A stretch of 64,000 nucleotides of DNA from Streptomyces sp. NBC_00078 (lineage in GTDB: Bacteria > Actinomycetota > Actinomycetes > Streptomycetales > Streptomycetaceae), in assembly GCF_026343335.1 (NCBI RefSeq), contig NZ_JAPELX010000001.1, positions 7,192,001 through 7,256,000 of the forward strand, read 5' to 3'. Position 1 is the stretch's first letter; every line of letters begins with the position of its first letter. Position numbers and translations under genes: made by a program. Under the pieces are notes generated by a model. That model did no database searches. It saw nothing but the letters and a program-made list of their open reading frames with translations, and was not told where the DNA came from. Below are positions 58,864 through 64,000 of this stretch, in pieces.

Positions 58864-59865
58864 CTACGGGTTCCGCATCCCCGCGCGCGCGAACTCCCGC
58901 ATCCCCTCCTCGAAGCCGACCTCCGGCTTCCATCCCGACTCGGCCCGCAGGAGCGCCGAGTCCGCCGTGATGTGCCGTACGTCGCCCAGGCGGTACTCCC
59001 CGGTGACGACCGGCTCCGGGCCGCCGTACGCCTGCGCCAGTTCCCGGGCCATCTCGCCGACCGTGTGCGGTTCGCCGCTGCCGGTGTTGTACGCCGTCAG
59101 CGTGCCCTCGCGCGAACTCGCCTCCAGCGCCGCCACGTTGGCCGCCGCAACGTCCCGTACATGGATGAAGTCCCGCCGCTGGCACCCGTCTTCGAAGACC
59201 CGCGGGGACTCGCCGCGGGCCAGGGCCGAGCGGAAGAAGGAGGCGACGCCGGCGTACGGGGTGTCACGGGGCATGCCCGGCCCGTACACGTTGTGGTAGC
59301 GCAGCGAGACGGCAAAGCCGTCCGTGGCGCGGGCCCACGCCGCCGCCAGGTGCTCCTGGGCGAGCTTGGTCGTCGCGTACACGTTGCGCGGGTCGACCGG
59401 GGCGTCCTCCGCGACCAGACCCGGGGCCAGGGCCGCGCCGCACACGGGGCACGGCGGTTCGAAGCGGCCCGCGTCCAGGTCGGCCACAGCCCGCGGACCC
59501 GGCCGCACGACCCCGTGCCGGGCACAGCGGTAGCGGCCCTCCCCGTACACCACCATGGACCCGGCAAGCACGAGCCGTCGTACGCCCGCCTCGGCCATGG
59601 CCGTGAGCAGTACGGCCGTACCGAGGTCGTTGTGCGAGACGTACTCGGCGGCGTCCGCGAAGCCCTCTCCCAGGCCGACCATCGCCGCCTGGTGGCACAC
59701 GGCGTCCACACCCGACAGGGCGTCGCGCACAGAGCCCGGGTTGCGCACGTCCGATGCCGGATCGGCGCGGACGTCGTAGACGACGGGCTCGTGCCCGCGG
59801 GCCGACAGTGCCGTCACGATCTGGGACCCGATGAATCCGGCACCGCCGGTGACCAGTACACGCAT
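58864..59865 (-). CDS. NAD-dependent sugar epimerase/dehydratase with zinc-ribbon-like insert
   Basis: A 333-residue short-chain dehydrogenase of the extended type. The NAD motif TGGAGFIGSQIV lies at residues 6-17. The active site has Ser in LAGSMVVYGEG and the YATTK motif, which supplies Tyr and Lys. Between the two, about 40 residues (RCARHGVV to PPCPVCGAAL) form an insert with CARH and CPVC knuckles, which looks like a zinc ribbon and is not in ordinary GalE. Conserved RDFIHVRDVA follows. It probably interconverts nucleotide sugars for the nearby glycosyltransferase operon. It is convergent with the duplicated kinase tail. Confidence 0.88.
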   Translation of the reverse strand: MRVLVTGGAGFIGSQIVTALSARGHEPVVYDVRADPASDVRNPGSVRDALSGVDAVCHQAAMVGLGEGFADAAEYVSHNDLGTAVLLTAMAEAGVRRLVLAGSMVVYGEGRYRCARHGVVRPGPRAVADLDAGRFEPPCPVCGAALAPGLVAEDAPVDPRNVYATTKLAQEHLAAAWARATDGFAVSLRYHNVYGPGMPRDTPYAGVASFFRSALARGESPRVFEDGCQRRDFIHVRDVAAANVAALEASSREGTLTAYNTGSGEPHTVGEMARELAQAYGGPEPVVTGEYRLGDVRHITADSALLRAESGWKPEVGFEEGMREFARAGMRNP

Positions 59866-59945
59866 GCGCTCACGCTACGGCCGCGAACCGGCGGACCGAG
59901 GGGGCCGCGCCCGGCACGTCACCGGTCCGTAAGACCTTCCCGGCC

Positions 59946-59966
59946 GTCCTGAGGCGTCGTCAGGAC
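59946..59966. terminator. Short hairpin spanning the histidine kinase stop
   Basis: GTCCTGA (59946-59952) and TCAGGAC (59960-59966) form a perfect 7-bp stem around GGCGTCG. The second arm contains the stop codon of the kinase gene ending at 59960. A weak terminator candidate. Confidence 0.4.
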
Positions 59967-61414
59967 TCCCGGGCCCTGCCCCGCAGCGGCAGCGTCACCG
60001 TGAACACCGTCGATCCCGGCTCACTGTCCAGCTCGATCGTGCCGCCGTGGGCGCAGATCAGGGAGCCGGCGACCGCGAGACCGAGTCCGCTGCCCCCGCG
60101 GTCGCGGCTGCGGGCCTTGTCGACACGGTAGAAGCGGTCGAAGACCCGTTCCCGGTCGGCGGGCGGGATGCCGGGCCCGGCGTCCTCGACGCGCACCACG
60201 GCCGTGTCCCGCTCCAGCGCGACCGCCACCGACACCCGCGTACCGGCCGGGGTGTGCACGGCCGCGTTGGTGAGCAGGTTGTCCAGGACCTGCCGGACGC
60301 GATGCGGGTCCACGCGCAGTCGCAGCGCGGCCGGGCCGGACGTCACCGTCAGCGGGCGGTCCGGATGGCTCGCCCGGAACGCGGCGGCCGCCTCGCCGAC
60401 CAGCTCCACCAGATCCGCGTCCTGCATCCGCAGCGGGGCCTCCACCTCCGCCGCGTCCAGCCGGGCGAGCAGCAGCAGGTCGTCCAGGAGCACGCCCATC
60501 CGGGCGGCCTCGGCGCGCAACCGGGCCAGGTGCCTGTCGCGTTCCTCGGGGGCGTTGGCGGCGGCGTACTGGAAGAGGTCCGCGTAGCCCCTTACGGACA
60601 TCAGGGGTGTACGGAGTTCGTGCGAGGCGTCCGCCACGAACCGCCGCAACCGCTGCTCGGCCTCCGCGCGCACGGCGAGGGAGTCGTCGATGTGCTCCAG
60701 CATCGTGTTGAACGCGAGGCGCAGCTCCTCTATCTCCGGGCCGCCGCCCCGCTTGTCGGCGCGCAGCGGCAGCCGGGCCGCCGACTCGGTCAGATCGTGC
60801 GAGGTGATGCCGTGGGCGGTGGACGCCATGTCGCTCAGCGGGTTCAGGCCCCGGCGCAGCAACCGCCGGCCGAACACCACCAGCGCCAGCAGCGCGAGCC
60901 CGAAGGCGACCACCTGCACCGTGATCAGCCGGCGTACCGTGTCGTCGATGTCGGCCATCGGCGCCCCGCTGACCAGCACCACGCCGGGCTTCACCTCGCA
61001 GGCGCGCAGCCGGTAGTCGCCGTCGCCGGTGAGGGTCGCGGTACGCACTGTCTCGGTGTCCGTGCTCTCCTGCGCCCTGGCCAGGGACGTCAGGGGGGCG
61101 ATGTCCTTCGGGAGGTCGCCTGTCTCCTCGGGCTTGCGGAGCACGGCGGCGCCGCCCGACACGTCGTACACCGCGTAGTACCAGCCCCAGTACTTCTTGC
61201 CCTGGAGCGTGCCGGTCTCCGCGACGTTCTTGGACTGGGCGACCTGGGCGAGACCCAGCTGGTCGTCGAGCTGGTTCGACAGATAGTCCCGCATATAGGT
61301 CGTCAGGGACGTGCCGACGACCGCGAACACCACCAGGGCGAGCACCCCGAGCCCCAGCGCCAGCCGGGTGCCGAGCCGCAGCCGCCGGTACGACCGCAGG
61401 AGCCTGCCGGTCAC
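59960..61414 (-). CDS. Sensor histidine kinase (two spans, extracytoplasmic sensor domain)
   Basis: A 484-residue kinase starting at GTG 61414, which overlaps the regulator stop as GTGA. Span 1 is LALGLGVLALVVFAVVG, an outer sensor region of about 130 residues follows (YWGWYYAVYDVSGG, YRLRACEVKPGVVLVSG), and span 2 is VQVVAFGLALLALVVFG. A HAMP domain leads to His265 in SHELRTPLMSV and an ATPase domain with NLLTNAAVH and GGSGLGLAVAG. The outer domain is not recognisable. It is co-expressed with the response regulator upstream. Confidence 0.93.
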   Translation of the reverse strand: MTGRLLRSYRRLRLGTRLALGLGVLALVVFAVVGTSLTTYMRDYLSNQLDDQLGLAQVAQSKNVAETGTLQGKKYWGWYYAVYDVSGGAAVLRKPEETGDLPKDIAPLTSLARAQESTDTETVRTATLTGDGDYRLRACEVKPGVVLVSGAPMADIDDTVRRLITVQVVAFGLALLALVVFGRRLLRRGLNPLSDMASTAHGITSHDLTESAARLPLRADKRGGGPEIEELRLAFNTMLEHIDDSLAVRAEAEQRLRRFVADASHELRTPLMSVRGYADLFQYAAANAPEERDRHLARLRAEAARMGVLLDDLLLLARLDAAEVEAPLRMQDADLVELVGEAAAAFRASHPDRPLTVTSGPAALRLRVDPHRVRQVLDNLLTNAAVHTPAGTRVSVAVALERDTAVVRVEDAGPGIPPADRERVFDRFYRVDKARSRDRGGSGLGLAVAGSLICAHGGTIELDSEPGSTVFTVTLPLRGRARES

Positions 61415-62127
61415 TCGGCGGCCTGCCGGATGACGTACCCGAAGCCCCGTACCGTCTGGATCAGCGGCGTGGTGCCGTCGTCGGGACCGTCCAGCTTGCG
61501 GCGCAGCCGGCTGACGACCAGCTCGACGACGTTCGAGCGGCCCCCGAAGCCGTACTCCCACACGTGGTCGAGGATCTGCGCCTTGGTCATCACGGTCGGC
61601 GACTTGCGCATCAGGAAGCGCAGCACCTCGTACTCGGTGGGGGTGAGCGTGAGCAGCTTGTCGCCGCGCCGCACCTCGCGGGTGTCCTCGTCCATCGTCA
61701 GGTCCGCCACCCGCAGCACCGACCGCTGGAAGGACGGCCCGGCGCTGCGCCGCAGCACCGTCCGCAGCCGCGCCATCAGCTCCTCCACCGCGAACGGCTT
61801 GACGAGGTAGTCGTCGCCGCCCCGGGTCAGCCCCGCCACCCGGTCGGCGACGCCGTCCCGCGCGGTCAGGAACACCACCGGCACCATCGTCCCGGAGCGC
61901 CGCAGCCGGTCGAGCACGCCGAAGCCGTCCAGGTCGGGCAGCATCAGGTCGAGCACCACGATGTCCGGGCGGAACTCGCCGGCCAGCCGCAACGCCTCCT
62001 CACCGGAGTTCGCGGTGGCCGCGTCCCAGCCCTCGTAACGGGCGACGGTCGCGACGAGATCGGCGATGGGCGGGTCGTCGTCCACGACGAGGATGCGTAC
62101 TTTTTCCACCCGCTCATAGTGCGTCAC
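61411..62127 (-). CDS. OmpR-family response regulator
   Basis: A 238-residue regulator. Asp60 in VVLDLMLP is the phosphoacceptor, the Lys lies in YLVKPFAVEEL, and the winged helix ends in VRGFGYVIR. The start GTG 62127 is tentative, since GTG 62109 also has a GAGCGG-like site; an ATG further upstream (62169) seems too long. The gene is divergent from the flavocytochrome at 62262, with 134 bp between starts, so that gene may be its target. The partner kinase overlaps it by 4 nt. Confidence 0.9.
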   Translation of the reverse strand: MTHYERVEKVRILVVDDDPPIADLVATVARYEGWDAATANSGEEALRLAGEFRPDIVVLDLMLPDLDGFGVLDRLRRSGTMVPVVFLTARDGVADRVAGLTRGGDDYLVKPFAVEELMARLRTVLRRSAGPSFQRSVLRVADLTMDEDTREVRRGDKLLTLTPTEYEVLRFLMRKSPTVMTKAQILDHVWEYGFGGRSNVVELVVSRLRRKLDGPDDGTTPLIQTVRGFGYVIRQAAE

Positions 62128-62261
62128 GCGGCTGGTGACGCCATGGCGCGGGGTTCGCAGCGGGCACATCGATAAGGACTTGTAAGTAGTCCGACAGGTT
62201 CTCGACAGCTCCCGCCAGCCAAGCTCGGGTTACCCAGGACCCGATCAAGGAGCTGCCGTCC

Positions 62262-63599
62262 GTGACGACCGTCCAATCACCCCCTGCGCCCCCCACGGCG
62301 ATACGCCCCAGGGTGGTGGCCCGCACGGGCCTTTACGCCGTGCTCGCCGCCAACGCGGCCGTGGTCGCCTACTTCTTCGCCGAGGCGGGCTTCGCCTCCA
62401 ACGCGCTGATCGTCATCGGCCGTCTCTTCGGCCTGTACGGGGCCCTCGTCATGGCCTTCCAGCTGGTTCTGGTCGCCCGGCTGCCCTGGCTCGACCGCCG
62501 CATCGGCATGGACCGGCTGACCTCCTGGCACCGCTGGACCGGATTCGCCCTGCTGTGGACGCTGCTCGCGCACGTCGTCTTCATCACCTTCGGGTACGCG
62601 AACGGGGCCGGCGTCGGCCCGGTCACCGAGCTGGTCGACCTCGCCGAGACCACCGAGGGCGTGTTCCGCGCGATCGTCGCGTTCGGCATCATCCTCGTGG
62701 TCGGCGCCGTCTCGGCCCGCTACGCCCGCCGCCGCCTCGCCTACGAGACCTGGCACTTCATCCACCTCTACACCTACGTCGCCGTGGTGCTCGCCTTCAC
62801 GCACCAGGTCGCGGTCGGTACGACCTTCACCTCGTCGGCCACCGCGAAGGCGTACTGGTACGGGGTGTGGGGCGTGGCCCTCGGAGCGGTCGTCCTGGGC
62901 CGGCTCGTGCTGCCGCTGTGGCGCAACACCCGCCACCAGTTCCGGGTCTCGGCAGTCGTCCCCGAGTCCGACAACGTCGTCTCGGTCCACATCACCGGCC
63001 GCGACCTCGACAGGCTGCCCGCGCAGGCCGGCCAGTTCTTCCTGTGGCGGTTCCTCACCCGGGACCGCTGGTGGCAGGCGAACCCCTTCTCCCTGTCCGC
63101 CGCCCCCGACGGCCGCACCCTGCGCCTCACCGCCAAGGCGGCCGGCGACGGCAGCGCCGCCCTGCGGCACATCAAGGCCGGCACCCGCGTCTTCGCCGAG
63201 GGCCCCTACGGCGCCTTCACCGCGCTGCACCGCACGAAGTCCGAGTCGGTGCTCATCGCGGGCGGCGTGGGCGTGACCCCCATCCGCGCCCTGCTGGAGG
63301 ACCTGGAGGGCCACGCCGTCGTCATCTACCGGGTCGCCTCCGACCGCGACGCCGTCCTCTACGACGAACTGCGCGACCTCGCCCTCGCCAAGGGCGCCGA
63401 GCTGCACCTGGTCACCGGCCCGTCGGTCCCGGACAAGCTGGCGCCGCGCGAGCTGAGGCAGCTGGTGCCGGACATCGGTGACCGGGACGTCTTCCTGTGC
63501 GGACCGCCGCCGATGATGAACGCGGTGCTGCGGACCCTGGGTGACCTGGGCGTGCCCAAGCAGCAGATCCACTTCGAGCGTTTCAGCCTGGCGGGATGA
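62262..63599 (+). CDS. Ferric-reductase-like flavocytochrome
   Basis: A 445-residue membrane oxidoreductase starting at GTG 62262 with AAGGAG eight bases upstream. The first 220 residues are a ferric-reductase-like transmembrane domain with six spans. Its His residues in DRLTSWHRWTGF, LLAHVVFITFG, TWHFIHLYTYVAV and FTHQVAV are suited to two stacked haems. The C-terminal half is an FNR-type module: FAD-binding segment QFFLWRFLTRDRWWQANPFS and NAD-binding GGVGVTPIRALLEDL, with FLCGPPPMMN near the end. Electrons from NAD(P)H would cross the membrane to an outer acceptor, probably the FMN-binding protein encoded next. Confidence 0.92.
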   Translation: MTTVQSPPAPPTAIRPRVVARTGLYAVLAANAAVVAYFFAEAGFASNALIVIGRLFGLYGALVMAFQLVLVARLPWLDRRIGMDRLTSWHRWTGFALLWTLLAHVVFITFGYANGAGVGPVTELVDLAETTEGVFRAIVAFGIILVVGAVSARYARRRLAYETWHFIHLYTYVAVVLAFTHQVAVGTTFTSSATAKAYWYGVWGVALGAVVLGRLVLPLWRNTRHQFRVSAVVPESDNVVSVHITGRDLDRLPAQAGQFFLWRFLTRDRWWQANPFSLSAAPDGRTLRLTAKAAGDGSAALRHIKAGTRVFAEGPYGAFTALHRTKSESVLIAGGVGVTPIRALLEDLEGHAVVIYRVASDRDAVLYDELRDLALAKGAELHLVTGPSVPDKLAPRELRQLVPDIGDRDVFLCGPPPMMNAVLRTLGDLGVPKQQIHFERFSLAG

Positions 63600-63609
63600 G
63601 AGAGACATC

Positions 63610-64000
63610 GTGAAGCGAGCCATACCTGTCGTCGTCCTGAGCATCGCGGGCCTCGTCCCCGTCTGGCGCTACGAGCCGTCGACTCCCGTAACGACGCCCC
63701 CCGCCTCCTCGTCCTCGGGCTCCTCCTCCGCCACCGGCGTCAAGGGCACGACGGTCAAGACGGAAAAGGGCCCCGTGCAGGTCCAGGTCACCTTCGACGG
63801 CGACAGGATCACCGCCGTGAGGATGCTGCAGCAGCCGAACCATCCGCAGACGACGGCCGCGGTGCCCAAGCTGGTCGCGGAGACGCTGAAGGCGCAGAGC
63901 GCGGACATCGACACGGTGTCCGGTGCGACCATCACCAGCGGCGCCTACAGGAAGTCCCTCCAGGCCGCGATCGACGCGAACCACGCGAACCCGAAGGCGT
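63610..64000 (+). CDS. Exported FMN-binding-domain protein (cut by window edge)
   Basis: The first 130 residues of a protein starting at GTG 63610, ten bases after the flavocytochrome stop. An N-terminal hydrophobic helix (RAIPVVVLSIAGLVPVW) acts as signal or anchor, followed by a Ser/Thr/Pro linker. The FMN-binding domain begins at GPVQVQVTFDGDRITAV. DTVSGATITSGAY (around residue 107) is the threonine flavinylation motif recognised by ApbE-type flavin transferases. It would carry covalent FMN outside the cell and accept electrons from the flavocytochrome. The gene runs off the right end of the window. Confidence 0.88.
   Translation, partial: MKRAIPVVVLSIAGLVPVWRYEPSTPVTTPPASSSSGSSSATGVKGTTVKTEKGPVQVQVTFDGDRITAVRMLQQPNHPQTTAAVPKLVAETLKAQSADIDTVSGATITSGAYRKSLQAAIDANHANPKA

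Overview
The window is high-GC actinobacterial chromosomal DNA, almost certainly Streptomyces. The evidence is strong third-position G/C bias, many GTG starts with GGAGG-type ribosome sites, frequent ATGA/GTGA stop-start overlaps, and housekeeping genes typical of that genus (cgoX-chdC for haem, murC, msrB, zapE, PPK2). I see no tRNA, rRNA, CRISPR array, transposase, integrase or phage gene. It reads as core chromosome with one accessory carbohydrate locus.

Left part (0-31 kb). A partial gene is followed by a CoA-disulfide-reductase-like flavoprotein and a DUF4349 lipoprotein. The cgoX-chdC haem pair and a secreted tripeptidyl-aminopeptidase-like hydrolase come next. Then there is a minus-strand trio: a DUF692/MNIO enzyme, a DUF4142 protein and a TIGR04222 membrane protein. 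A decayed second DUF4142 copy lies just upstream of the trio. After this come regulators, a PTH2-like protein, an ABC pair, a NodB deacetylase, PPK2, a slipin with a polyglutamine tail, a SulP transporter coupled to a beta-carbonic anhydrase, zapE, a RibD-C reductase, murC, msrB, a GT-C-like membrane protein, a large receptor-like protein with an extracellular ligand-binding domain, and an LPG-synthase/AglD-type membrane protein.

Middle part (31.5-48 kb). This is a coherent sugar-utilisation locus. It has a NagZ-like GH3 beta-N-acetylhexosaminidase, a GH5-like glycosidase, a BadF-type aminosugar kinase, a second GH3, a CUT1 ABC importer without its own ATPase, a GH38 alpha-mannosidase-like enzyme, an RpiR regulator and a SIS-domain protein. 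None of the glycosidases has a visible signal peptide, so the oligosaccharide is probably imported and then cut in the cytosol. The enzyme set fits a mannose/GlcNAc oligosaccharide such as an N-glycan core. A 15-bp palindrome close to TGGTTCAATCAACCA lies in the promoter region of nearly every transcription unit here and hardly elsewhere. I propose it as the RpiR operator and regard it as the main discovery of the window.

Right part (48-64 kb). It begins with a GAF-GAF-PP2C-HATPase phosphatase, a GT-C-like protein, and a cytochrome-b561/molybdopterin oxidoreductase with an internal twin-arginine motif plus a membrane partner. A GT2/DUF2064 glycosyltransferase/methyltransferase operon follows. 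Two two-component systems flank a sugar epimerase. The window ends with a ferric-reductase-like flavocytochrome and a truncated FMN-binding protein. The 3' end of one histidine kinase gene has been duplicated into the neighbouring intergenic region.
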